Assembly (NCBI RefSeq): GCF_017916325.1
Contig: NC_090137.1
Span: forward strand, 186,001-250,000
Length of the DNA stretch: 64,000 bases
Source of the DNA: Leishmania martiniquensis
Lineage: Eukaryota > Euglenozoa > Kinetoplastea > Trypanosomatida > Trypanosomatidae
Direction: 5' to 3'
Shown here: positions 29,316 to 41,400 of the stretch, piece by piece
Layout of the letters: every line of letters starts with the position of its first letter
Numbering within the stretch: the first letter of the stretch is position 1
Made by a program: the position numbers and the translations under genes
Notes under the pieces: generated by a model
Databases searched by the model: none
What the model was told of the DNA's origin: nothing
Seen by the model: only the letters and a program-made list of their open reading frames with translations

Positions 29316-32300
29316 GGTGTGCGGAGCAGGGCAGCGGATTAGGCGAGACTGAAAAAACTGCACCGGCCTTTTCGCACGTGTGTGTGTGGAGAGGCAGGGG
29401 GGTGTTCGACGCACCGTTTTTTTTTTGGAGGGGAGCTTGCCGCCTTGCGTTGAGAGGGAGAGGGAGAGGGAGACGTACACGTGTCGAACGGAGAAGGCGT
29501 ACACATCACGCGATGTGCTCTACGCGCCACCCAGCAAGAGGTGGACGGAGGATAGTCCCGGTCCGCAGTGCGTGGTGGGGAGGGGAAGGGGGGGCAACGC
29601 TCCAGCTGCACCACCCTTACACATACACACACGCACATACCAGTAGGCAGCGCGAAGGTCGAGTGAGATGCGTTTGAGCTGCGCTGGCCATTCATCGCTC
29701 TCACATGAAGGGTACAAGGCGTGCTCCCCAGTGGTATGGACCCGACTCGATCCAGGGGCCTGATTACCGTCCCCAGTGGCCCGTAAAGCGCTCGGGCCCC
29801 CCCTCCCTCCCTCCCTCCCCCTCCACTGCACGTCGCAGCTTTTTCGCTCTATCACCACCTGGGGGCATACGGAGGACAGGGTGCGGCTTGGCCTCCCACC
29901 AGAGAGCAGGGCGAGGGGGGAGGGGACTGGAAGCTGGAGCTACGCCATGAGAGGTGTACTCCTCCTCCTCCCCCTGCGATGAGGGCAGGGGTGAAGGGAG
30001 GCGTGAGGAATGGTGAAGAGGTGGACCAGGTGCCGTGATGATGGCCATCAAGAAACTGCTAACAAGTGCTTCCACACGCATGCACGCACGCCTGTTGGCC
30101 CCCTTCTTGCCCTCTTTTACCTGCAGCGTTTACTGGTGACGAGGAGAGCGTGCTGAGCCTTCCCCTCGCCCCCCCTAAGAGGCACAACAAGCCCCACACG
30201 TGTAATGGCGAGGATGAAGCGGTCCATAGAGTCTCGAGCACAGCGCTTTCAAAAAAAAAGTTTTTCTCTTTTTGTAAGTGGCTCGCTTTCGCTACCACAA
30301 CAGTGGCGTGCCAAGCGTGCCCATGGCGACAGCGGCTCGAACAACGCATGAGCTGCCCCGATGTTTAAGATATAAATAGCTCTCTCTCCCTCAGTGCACT
30401 TGGATGTCCCTCTCTTCTGTTGCCCCTGCCGCTGCATGTCTATGAGGGGGAAAGCCTTTCTTCACGGTGTACCTCTCCATCGAGGGGGAGAGGGGGGTGA
30501 AGGGGTGAAGGGCGCACGCGAGAGCTCACAAGTGGCCTGTCTGAAGGTGCGTGCGCGCCTCCTGGTGAGGGTGAATGCGTATGGCTGCCGCCCCACCACC
30601 CCCATCACACACACACACGCCCCCCTCCACCCTCTCCCTCTTCATCTTCGCTGGCCGGAGAGCTTCGAGAAGGGAAGGCAACGCCGTCCCCTCTTGGAAA
30701 TTATTTCTCGTCGTTAGTGTGCGCGCATCAACGTTCGCACTTAGGGCAAAAGGGTCTGGCAATGGCTCACTGTCCCTCTCAGCAAGAGGGGGGAGAACGG
30801 GCAAGCACCACCACCACCACACACACACATACGCACATTATAGTAAGCGCGAGAAGAGCACACACAACCGCGTTCGCCCTGTTCGTGTTCGCGTGTGTGG
30901 TGAGGGGGAAGGGAGGCGTCTGTTGCTGCTGTTCTTTAGTGTCCTCTCCGACTCCTTCGTAGTTGGTATGGCGGCTGTGGGGTGGTCATGCCGCCGCAGT
31001 TTTCGCTTCCTCGTCGTGCGTGTGCCTCCACCTTCGTATTTGTGGCCGCCTGCAGTGCCGCCCCATCTGCCCCTCCCTCCCCCTTCAGTTGTCTGCCTCC
31101 ACAGACGCTTTCTCAGCCACATCACCATCATCACCATCACCACCCTTTCGGCAGCGGCATCCCGCGTTGGCGCTCACGCTTGCCTCTGCTTGAGTCGGGG
31201 CCGAAGAGGAGAGGGATGAAGACAGCGCGCGGGCATGAGGTGGGCACTGAGACGAGAGAAAGACAGAGAAGGTGGTGCTGCTGCTGGTGGGGCACACAGT
31301 TCCCCGGCCGAGAGAGAGAGCGCGCGCGAGAGAGATGCCGCTTGCGCAGACTGACAGAGGCGCAGACACACTCGCGCACCGCAACAGAGCGCGGGCGGCA
31401 AACAAAGGAAGAGGGGCCTCTGCAGGGCGTCCAAATCCACCGTCATTGAAGGCGTCGACGCGAGCGCGGGGTAAAAAGAAAAAACGGAGCAAAAAAAAAA
31501 TGTCTGTCAACGAGGCGCGTGATAACAGAGGAGAAGAACGGGGGAAGAGGGGCTTACCGTGCGCGGAAGCGTCCATCGACAGGCAGACACGCACGCACGC
31601 AGGCAGGTAGACAGGCAGACAGGTATACAGATGCGTACAGGTGGCAGAGAGGGGAGGGGGGGTCGACTCGTACGAGTGCTGGAGGCAGGCCCGTCGCGTG
31701 TGTGTGTGTGTGTCTTCACGTGATACCGAGTGCTTTCATACCTCCTCAATCAGAAGTGGAAGAGGACGAAGAAGGCGAGGGGATCAAGAGAAAAAAAAGA
31801 AGAGCGCGTGCGCGAAACAAAAAGGGGGGAGGAGAGGGGTGGGGCGCGCGCGCACACACACGCACAGACAGACAGACGAACCGGCGGCGCTTAAGGGTCT
31901 AAGTGGAAACACCTAAGGAAAGGAAATACAGTAGACGGAAGGGGGAGAGAGGGTGTGTGTGTGTGTGAGGGGGAGGAAGGGGAAGAGGTGCGCGACAGAC
32001 ACAGACGAACAGAAACTAAAAAAAGAAAAAAACGTCTGTGGGAGAGGGAAGAGAGAGAGAGGCCATCGTCGCGCACGCCCCTACCCCACCCCTCCGCTTT
32101 TTTCCCTTCTGCAGAGGCCTCTCGTCTCACTTCCTCACGTGCTCACGCGCACTCTCACGGGTTGTTGCTTTAATGCCTATGTGTTTTTCCTGCTCGCTGC
32201 TCGCTCGCCTCCTCTGCATGAGAGATCCCGCTTTGGTGTGTGTGTGTGTGAGGGGAGGGGAGAGGGAGAGGGAGGGAGGGACGGTGCACAGAGATGAGAC

Positions 32301-33437
32301 GAGGAGGGGGTGGGGGAGAGGAGGGGGCGTGACGAAAGGCCCGAAAAAAAAAGAAAAAGGGGCCGTTCCACGAGCCTTCTCCTTGTATGAGGAAGGGAAG
32401 AGGGGAGGAGGGGGGAGGCCAACAGTCTGTCCCTGTGCCTGTCTCGGGCGGAGGTTTGCGGACGGCTGAGATGATGCACACGCACGCGTCACAAGAAAAG
32501 GGGAGGAGGGAGGAGGGGGGCAGCTGAGGCCACCGGAGACGGGGAGAGCCGACGCACAGCGAATGGGTGAGGAGAACTGAAAACGAAGAGCAACGGGAGG
32601 CGCCTCTGTCCCTTTCGTTTGGCGTTGTTGGGGGTCGACGGGGATCTCCGCGCACCGTCTACGCGCTAAGCCGCCGCATGCTCATGTGGCCTACTCCTCC
32701 GGTGCCCTCCCCTCTCCTCTCCTCTGTTCTCCTCCCCTTACCCTCCCCTGGGGCCTGCAGCCCCGTCGATGCGTCGACCGCTGAGTGGATCGGCCTATCG
32801 TGTAGGGTGAGACGTGGAGGGGTTCGAAGGGGACTGCGACGACGGTGAAGGAGCCGTGACCCCTCCGTTCGAAACGTTTCTGTTTCGGGTGCAGTATTGC
32901 CGACTCGACCGTTTCAGACTTGTGTCAGCGTGCGCAGACGGCGAGAAGGCACGGGAGGTACCTGGCACGTGTGCCCTCCTCCCCGCACACCACACCCATC
33001 GCACCCTTCACAGAAAGGCGGAAGGGGGGAGGTGGGCAACCACGGCACCTCGACGCAGACGCGCCGCTGTCGACGCCTAGAAGCGACACCAGCCGGCAGC
33101 GTGCACGGGTGCGATCGGAGGCACAGGGAGAGAGATCAGCCGAGCGACAACGTCTCGGCGAGCACACACACGGACACACACCTCTCTCGCTTGGCTCGCC
33201 TCTTCGCCGCCCTCACCCTCTCCTCTCTCTCGTCGAGCCCGGTACCTGGGGGCCTACACGGCACGGCAGCCATGAGGTTTAGCGTCCCTCCACCCCACCC
33301 CCGACCCACACCTCCTCTCTGCACCTCTCCTTGAGCCCATCACCCTCTGCCCCCCTCCCCCTCTTTGCTTCTCCGGCATCTTTTTATAGAGAAAGAGAGA
33401 GAGAACCCGTCAGCCGCGCACGCGCGCGCTTCCACGC
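29316..33437. other. 4.1 kb intergenic region between the two VDAC genes
   Basis: No gene is supported. It is dominated by purine-rich runs (for example 31,950-32,000, 32,255-32,330, 32,395-32,420), CA tracts and a GACA/GGCA tetranucleotide patch near 31,577-31,632. A (CAY)n tract lies near 31,119-31,143. Open frames are Arg/Glu/Gly or Ser/Pro/His low-complexity translations. Confidence 0.65.
31577..31632. repeat. tetranucleotide-type repeat (GCAG/ACGC/GACA)
   Basis: Imperfect 4-bp periodic sequence (CAGGCAGACACGCACGCACG and following GGCAGGTAGACAGG units). Related GACA copies occur near 31,865-31,876. It lies in the long spacer between the two VDAC genes. Confidence 0.75.
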
Positions 33438-34280
33438 CTACGAGTGCGTCAGCTGGACGCCGCACTTCTTCTGCTCGTTTATTGACACGCACGCCGTCCA
33501 GTTGTCCGCCATGCGCGCGATGTATGCGACCGCCCACTTCCCATCGCGGTTCATGCGCGCCTTGAGTGTGTTGGCCGGCAGCACCGGGCACGTGGACTCG
33601 ACCCCCGCGGTGACCGCGGCACCCTTGTCGCCGCGGCCACGCCCGCATTCCACCTCGAGGGCGCCGCGCACGGTGCACCTGTTGCCGAGTAGCACGAAGG
33701 AGCACGGGGCGCTGAGACTTGTGTGGTATGTCTTCAAGCGGCTCGTGCAGATCGACACCTCGAAGCCCTTGTCCGCGTAGCGGCAGCCGGCGCTCCAGTT
33801 GCAGTCGTTCGCGCCAATGTTGTAGACGGCGCCGCAGCCGACCTGGCAGTTCGGCGCCACGTCGATCCCCATCCCCAGCTCCACGTGATCCGGCGTGATC
33901 TTCTCGTTGATGCTCGCGTGCTTCGACAGGACCACGCATGTCTCGTGACAGATCTCGTAGCGGAGCTTGTCCTGGATGCGGTGAAGAGTCGCCTCGACCT
34001 TGTGGCCATTGATCGTATAGTGGGCCGTACCCTTGATCTCACGGATGATGTCAGGGGTCACGGTGACCTTCACGCCGCCGTTGCACGCCGCGACGTATTC
34101 GATATCGGCAGAGATGTGGCCATCCGAGTTGGCCTGGGGGTTGATGAAGAAGGTGTCCTTGGGGCCGCTGTATTTGCACTCGAGGGTCCATTTGTCCGCG
34201 GCAGGGAAGTTCTTCGTCAGCAAGTCCTTCGTGGATTTATTGTAATCCTTGAAGAGGGCGGGGGTGGAGTAGGCCTTCAT
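33438..34280 (-). CDS. VDAC: mitochondrial outer-membrane porin (VDAC), paralogue 2
   Basis: This 280-residue protein has the same architecture as the 28482-29315 copy. The N-terminal helix MKAYSTPALFKDYNKSTKDL keeps the DYN-x-x-x-x-DLL pattern, with five extra residues. Next come alternating strands including KDTFFINPQANSDGHISADI, VKVTVTPD and VGCGAVYNIGANDCNWSAGC, and the C terminus ends in WAVAYIARMADNWTACVSIN. Both copies share landmarks such as VGCGA-Y, CNW/DW-AGC and W-A-YIA, but many positions differ, so this is an old or fast-evolving duplication. The ATG at 34280 sits 48 nt after a strong polypyrimidine-AG site. The role is presumably the same metabolite channel; divergence may reflect specialisation. 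Confidence 0.92.
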   Translation of the reverse strand: MKAYSTPALFKDYNKSTKDLLTKNFPAADKWTLECKYSGPKDTFFINPQANSDGHISADIEYVAACNGGVKVTVTPDIIREIKGTAHYTINGHKVEATLHRIQDKLRYEICHETCVVLSKHASINEKITPDHVELGMGIDVAPNCQVGCGAVYNIGANDCNWSAGCRYADKGFEVSICTSRLKTYHTSLSAPCSFVLLGNRCTVRGALEVECGRGRGDKGAAVTAGVESTCPVLPANTLKARMNRDGKWAVAYIARMADNWTACVSINEQKKCGVQLTHS

Positions 34281-35474
34281 CGTGGACGCGCGCGGGGGGG
34301 AAGCTGATGACTGGCGTGAAATGCGTCGCTGGAGGATGGGGTTGGGAGGAAGGGAGGGAGAAGGGGAGGAGAGGGGGCGTTGAAGAAGCACGTTGACAGC
34401 GGTGGAAACTTCCTGCCGCACCGCAGCCGTTATAGGTGGCAATGGTGGTGGTGATGGTGATGATGATGCATGTGTATAAGCGAGGAGAGCGGCGTGTCAG
34501 CCATGCAGGAAAGGGGGAGGGGGGTGGGTAGGAGAGAGGAGTCGTGCAAAGGAGGTGGAAGGCCCGTGCACGTCAACGTGCGAGCGCAGGCCTGCGAGCC
34601 GGAAGAGGGAGATGGCATGGGCATGGTGTGCGAGGAGTAAGGGAAGGCCCCTGCAGGATGTGGAAGGCGTCCGCGGAGAGGGGGGAGGGGAAGGTGTGAT
34701 GCAGTGGAGGCGGCAGTGCATATCAGGCACATGGGCACAGAGAGACGCAGCTCTCCTTCCGCACCCTCCCTCCCTCCTTCCCCGTGTCGTACGCGAAATC
34801 CTTTGAAAAGAGAGAGTGCTCGCCCGGTATGGTACGAGCCTGCGCATGTGTCGCCACCACGGCCCTGCAGTGGGAAAGGCGCGGCGTTACGCTGGCCGCG
34901 ACCGTCCGCAGTGACCGCTCCTCTGCCAGTAGTAGAGCGAGAGCGCCGTTTTTTTTTTTGGGGGGCGTCTTCAGGCTCGGGTCTTTGTCGATGGCCTCGG
35001 CGCGGGTGTGCGTGTCTGACGTTTGGGGCCGCGTACGCCGGCGGCATATCGGTGCAGGTGCGGCGCGCGTCTGTTACGCAAGGGCGAAAACGAAACGCTC
35101 ATGTGCAGACGCAAGTGCCATAGCGGCCCTCCTTCTCAGCCCCCTATCCCATAGGATGGCAGCATGAAGAGGGGAGGGGGGAAAAGAGGTCCCGCCAACA
35201 GTCGCGCGTGTGTGGTGTGTATGTGTGTGTGGCGGGTGTGTGGGGGCGCCTCAAGGGGCAACTCGATGGATCCGCCCTGGCAGGTGTAACAAAAGAGGTC
35301 GGCTCTGTCCCTCCGCGCTCTCCTCCCGATCTTTTCGAGCCGCTCACAGGACGACGAAGCACGTGTGGCCGGCGCTTGACGAGCGAGCGGCAAAGATGCA
35401 CAGCAGCCTCTCCGCACACACTGACACACACACCCTCTCTCTGCACCGCACCGCCCCTGCCGCCTGCCTTGCCC
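34281..35474. other. intergenic region between the giant protein gene and VDAC paralogue 2
   Basis: No gene is supported. It holds the VDAC2 splice signal, a (GGT/GAT)n tract at about 34,441-34,471 and a T/G homopolymer patch at 34,949-34,963. GT tracts lie near 35,209-35,240. Confidence 0.65.
34329..34378 (-). promoter_or_regulatory. candidate trans-splice signal of VDAC paralogue 2
   Basis: On the transcribed strand a long C/T tract (34378 to about 34339) precedes CCTCCAG, with the AG at 34330-34329, the first after the tract. It leaves a 48-nt leader without ATG before the start codon at 34280. Confidence 0.45.
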
Positions 35475-38400
35475 TCAGCAGGTGCCACCGTCGCCCCCAG
35501 CGAGCCGCAAAGCGCGCTTCATGAGCGCCAAGAGGCGATCGTTGTGCGTGAAGCTGGCCAGCGTGCCGGGTGGCGAAGTCGGAGTCGCGGCTGCGCCCTC
35601 GGAGTCATCGGCAGTCACATCGGCATGTGACGGCAGCACCGGGGTCGCCGAAGCCGACAATGGGGTGTACGCCGTTGTGGCTGGCATGTAAGGCGGAGCG
35701 GCGGCGACGCCCGGCCTTGCGACGCGGTACCGTGCACGCTCTTGTGCGCGGTGCCTTGCCAGCATGGACACAGGTGCGTACAGGTCAGACGCCCTCCTCG
35801 TAGGGCCGCCCCATGTGCTGTGTGTCCGACCCGGCGCGGCGGCGGTGGCCACCGCCTCTGAGAAGAAGGCTGATGTCGCCGCATGCCATCCGCGGGTGTT
35901 GCCGGCGACGTCCGCAAGACCGTCTTCGCACTGAGCGAGGTAGTAGGTTGGGATCAGGAGCAGCGTTGGCGGCACCGGCCGTGTTGGCCGCTCGCGCGAC
36001 TTGCACACGTTTGTGGAAGGTGCCCGCTCTGGCGCCGTGCGACCCGCCGCCTGCGAGGGAAGCTGGGTGACAACCGTGTCGCTGCCCAGCGTGCCTCGTG
36101 CCGAGGGCGACGGCGTCCTCGCCAGAGGTCGAGGCGCGATCAGCAGAGCACCTTCACTGTCAGGGGCAGCGTCACGGATCACGGCGCCTGCATCTACAGC
36201 ATGACTGCCATTCCGACTCTTCTTCTCCGTCTCCGCTGAGCGCGGCACGGCAACACCGTCACCGTTGATGCAGCCCACCGGTGCGGAAGAGGGCGACGCG
36301 GGTGACAGACACCTCGACGGCCCCTCGCGCGAGCAACCAAGAAGAGCGGAAGGAACCTCAGCAATACACAACGATGGCGATGGAGGCGATGTGCGCAAGG
36401 ACGCTGTTGGAGCTGCTGCGGCCAAGCGGCTAGCCGTCGTCTCACCTGCCGGCTCCTTGTCAGCGGGCTCTCTCGCCAGCGCCACCATCGCTGCTGCCGT
36501 GTCCTTCGCCCCGTACGGCATCGAGTCGGACGAGGCCTGCGCTGGTGATGTCGGCGCAGCGGCCACGCTGACCCCTTTACCTGTGCCTGAGCAGCGACTG
36601 CAGCGCTCCGAAGCGGCGCGTGACTCGCCCTCACCTACGAAGGTGTTCACGGCGTCGTCGGCACCCACACGGTTGGTTTTATCCCTCGCACCGCCGTCGG
36701 CGAAGGACGCGACTGACGCGGTTCGCGCTGCGTCAGAAACGACAGGATCGGCGCCCAAGTCACCACCCTGCAGCGTCTCCGCTCCCCGACTATCCTTCAC
36801 TCTCACTGGCACCAGCCAAGTCGCTATCGGGGCAGGCCGTGAGGTCTGCCGCTCTGAAGGGCGTGGCATCGCTGGCGGCCACGAAGCGATGCGCGCAGCT
36901 GTCGTCGTCATCTGCGCTCGCGCACCCTCCTCTTCTTCCCCCGGAGCTGCCTGATGGATGGCATCGCCTCCGCCGACACCCGCATCCGCAGCACCACCAC
37001 CCGAGGCATCGCCAACGCTTCCCTTCCGCTCCGTGAATACCTGCCGCACACGACACTCGCAGCCCCGTGTCGGCCCGCCGCCACTACTCGGGCAGCACCC
37101 TGCTGATGTGGACCCCGGCTGCAGCCGCAGATCCAGCAGAGATGTGGTCAAGCCGGCCACAACGTCCTCGTGACGAGCATTGCCGCGGATCGGCGGCCGC
37201 TGCTCCTGCGGCGCCTCCGATGGTGGCAAGAGCGCTGGGCCCCCAGCCACCCCGGTATCCGGAGGTTCCACGTGGATGCCTTCGCTCCACAAAGGCTGGC
37301 CAAGCGCTGCCTCACCAGAGAAATGGTTTGGCGCGCGCCCCTCAGGCACGGCTGCCGGCAAGGTGGTCTCACACTGAGAGAGATGGCAGCCCGAACCGTC
37401 CCGATTGCTGTTGTGGTTACTACTCGCTGTCACGTTGCCCTGACCCAGAGCACTAACCTCTATGAAGGGGTGGTGAAGCGGGCTCACCCTGCGACCGGCT
37501 TGCGCGCGCTCGCTCGCCATCGACGCCGTCGTCACCGCCGCAACGGCTGCTCCGACCCCTGCTGTTGGTTGCGTCGCCGCTGCCGCCGCTGCGGTCATGC
37601 GTGCAGCACCGCTCGCGGTGCTCCCAGTGGCGCCGCGCTGCTGAAGCGGGGAATAGCTCACAACGGGAAGCGAGCGTGAAGCAGCAGACGTGTTCGTGGT
37701 GCACAGTGGCGGCGATGATAGCGCGCTGGAAACGCTGCCACCGCTGTGGGTGCAGCTGATGGCGCGCACGGCCTCGTTCCCCTCGTTCGCCGAGGCCCCC
37801 GAACCTGGCATCGCAGTCGCGGTCGTCGCTGTCGGAGATGAGCTGACGAAGGCGGAAGGGCGACTAGCCGGAGGGCTGCAAGCGCGCGTCGAGACGTCGG
37901 CAGGCGCAGTGCGGAGCTCTGACGTGCACGTATCCTCGTCCCTCTCGTGCGTGTCGGCCCCCGGCGCTTGCGTCACCGCTGCCCTCAGCAACACAGCGGC
38001 ATAGGGGCTGCTGGCGCCGCCGGCCCCACACGCATCCGTGGCGGCGGTGCGCGAGGCGTCCACGGAAAGCTGAATGGTCTCCCCTGACTGCAATCGCGGC
38101 GCCGCCTCTCCCGCAGCGTGCGAGTTGGCCGTGCCTCTGCCGCTGCGACTGCTGCCGTCGCCGCTGTACCCGTTCGCTGTGCCCTGTTGGCCTGGCACAC
38201 CGGCAGCGGTGACAGCAGCGGAAGCGGCAACGGCAGTCAATGCCAGTTCCCCGCGCGGGGAACTCCCGAGTGGTGAGCGCATTAGGCGCACCCCCACGTT
38301 CACCTTGCCGCCGTTGTGATGCGGTGGGGGCGAGTCTGTGGGCGTGGTGATCGCGCCGCGATCCTCGACGCTACGGTCGCTGTATGCGCAGCCGGTGTCC

Positions 38401-41400
38401 TTCGCCTCACCACAGCGAGGTATTTCAACGCTCGAGGGGACATCGCTTCCTCCACGGACGGGTGAAGCAGCGCAGTGGCACTCATCACGCTCAGAGTCGA
38501 AGTCGGCACCTGGCAGGGCAGAGGAGACGGTGTATCGCGCGTCGCCGGCCGTGTCAGCGTCGTCCTCGTCTTCCTCGCAGACGCCGCCGCCATCACGCAG
38601 GCGCGGCGAGGGCACCTCAGGCAGCAGGCACGAGTAGTTTTGTGGCGGTGGGAGAAGCGGTAGGGGCTTTCGTTCACTCCGCACGCGCGGCCTGCTCGCC
38701 GCGAAGTCCGGTGCTGAGTCGAACGTCGCTGCGTCCAGCGCGAACCCATCGAAATCTGCGTCGCATGCGGCGCCATTGCTGCCACCGCCAGCCGCGGAAA
38801 TGGCAGCTGGGGCCGCTGTCGGTGGCAGCAATGGCGCCTTCGCACTGCGCCACCCCACGGACGCACCTCCCTCCTCCCGACCTGCTGGCGGCACGTGGGC
38901 CGCCTCCGCTGCCACCCCTCCGCCAGCACTGCTGTATCGCTCAGAACTCAGCGAATCGGACGCCGCGCTAGACGCGGTGGTGCCAAGGGCCGTTGATGGG
39001 GACGTCGATCCCGCCACGGACGCCGAGGTGCTACTCAGCGTGATGGTGCTGTTCGGAGTCCAAGAGGAGCTGCCAGCGGCTGCAGTGGCGGATGTAACCA
39101 TTGTGACCGTGAAAGCAGCAGCAGCAGCGGCGGTGGACTCTACGGCTGCTGGGGCGATCGCCTTTGTCCCTAGGGAAGCAACAGCCGCCCCGGCATGGGC
39201 GCCGGGTCCGCCACCGGAGGCGCCGCTGCCGGCACCGCCCACTGTACCGATTCCCAGAAGGGCCTCGGCGACGGACGCCAGCGCCGTCGAGGTGTCAGAT
39301 GTCCGCGCTGAGGACCCGCTCCGCTGAGACCCAAGCGCCGCCACGCTGGCACTCAGGGTCATGCTCGCGATGGTCGTCCGTATCGAGCTCATCGTCGCAG
39401 CAGAATGCCGTGGGGTGCTAAACGTGAGGACGCCCGACCACGTCTGCATCAGGGGGTGCGGGTGGCACTGCTGTCGCTGCCACGCATGTTGATGCACAGG
39501 CACACACCGAGGTGAGCTCGTCCAGTCGCGTGCGTCGCTGTTCGCGTCCACAGGGAGCAGATCACGACCATCCTCGCCTTCGCCGACAGCGGCCTCGTCC
39601 ACGGCGTCATCCAGATTCTCAGCCTCGATTGACTCACCACGATCCTCACTGGCGGGCCTGTGTGTGCGCGCGACCGCGTGCGAGATGTCTGGCGGCTGCA
39701 CAAGAGCGGTTGAAGCCGCGCTTTGATTCTGGTGAAGCGCAGCAGCTGTCCCTGCCGGCAGGTCAATGACGGTGCCGACGTGCCTGCCGCCACGCGTCGA
39801 GCACGACAGCGGGGAGAGGAAAGAGGCCAGGGAGCTAGAGGCGTCGGCAACAGAGGCCCCTCCCCCGACCTGCGTCACCGAAGCGTCTGCCTCGCACCAC
39901 TCCGCCTCAGTAGCCGGAACACCGCGAGCCTTGTTCACCTGCGCTGACTCAGTCACCGTTGGTGAAGAGGAGCACGGGAGTGCCTCGTGCGTGCCCATCA
40001 CAGGGCTGCGGCGATGGCCCGGCAGCGAGGCAGCGCTGATGGTGTTGCGTTCTCTCTCCTGGTCTTCCGCTCGAGTCGGCAGCGCATCCGTGCTTTCGGG
40101 CGAGTGCATTGCCAGCGACGCGGTAGCCGACGTTGACGTCAGGGAAAGGTCCCACCTCACCGGTGACGGTGCCGCGTGAAGTGGCCGGTGCTGCGCCTGG
40201 TCCCTTGGCATGGCCCCCCGTTGCGGGGTGTGCGAGGCCCTGCCTGCGGCACCGTTGCCGCCACTGTCACTGCTGCCGCTTCTGCTTCGCTTCACAGCCC
40301 AGCTCGCGCCCTCGTCGCACATGTCGGCATCAAGACGGAGATCGGAGGTGAGCACAGAGTGTGTGAAGACTCTGCCATCGCCTCGCTGCCAGGGACATGG
40401 CTCTGCTCGCAGGAGTGCAGGCGGCGCTACTGCGGGAGCGGAAAGCGGCACACGCGCCCCTGCAACTGCCATCGCCGTCACGACGGCTGAGGTGGCCTCC
40501 GCTGTGGAAGCGGAGATCGTTGTGTACGACAATGACGAGCTCGCCGCAGAGGGCGCGTGCGGAGGCGCATCCACGGAAGTCACGTCATGGTCGCCCGGTC
40601 CCTGTGGCCGCGGCGAAGGCAACGAGCCTGACGACCGGCGAGCCATAGGGGACCCCAAACACACACCCGCCTCGTCGTTCCGCTCCACCGCGCCGGCGCC
40701 GCCACCGCCATCGCCGTAAGGCATTCTGCCTGCGGTTGGCCCCTCTGCCACCGCGTGTGCTTGCGCGAGCAGCCGGCCAGACACCTGCGCAGCAGCGTTG
40801 GCATCGTCGCCTTCGCCATCATCGTCCACTTCCTGCTGCCCCTCTGCAGAGACAGCAGATGCCGCTGGCGACGCTGCCACTGAGGGCGCCGGCGTTGTTT
40901 CAAGCAGCAGTAGCGAGGACCGCAGAAACGGCAGCGCTTGTGCGCCCCAGCGCTTGTTCGGCTCACCTTCCCCTCTCGCGTGACGCTGCTGCGACGTCGG
41001 CAACGCCTGTGCCGTGCCAGTGGGAAACGCAGCTCTCCTTGCCTTCCCCCTTTCTGCTTCCGTTGAAGCACGGGCACGCGGCTGGTCACTATGGAGGCGC
41101 ACGTCGCATCGGTGGCCGTCGGCAGGTAAAAGCAGCGAAAGCGCGTGTTGCAGCTGCCGCTGCCGTCGAGAGGCGCTGCTCGATAGAAGGCCGGAGCTCG
41201 TATCGCCGCTGCTACGGCTGCTGCCGCCCGCGCTGCCGCCGACCGGTAGTTCCTTCTCGGTAACGGACGATGACGCCCTCGTGCTGGCTGCCAGCGCTGT
41301 GTTGGTCGCGGTCCGCATGTCCATGTGCTCTCGCGTCCACGGCGTCGATGCCGGGCACAGGAGCAGAGGGGCAGCTTCACCCTTCACTTCCTCACTGCTG

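Noticed and set aside
31119..34471. (CAY)n tract at 31,119-31,143 and (GGT/GAT)n tract at 34,441-34,471 flanking VDAC2 as an inverted pair
   Set aside because: They share only about 19 bp of simple trinucleotide sequence, easily explained by independent microsatellites.
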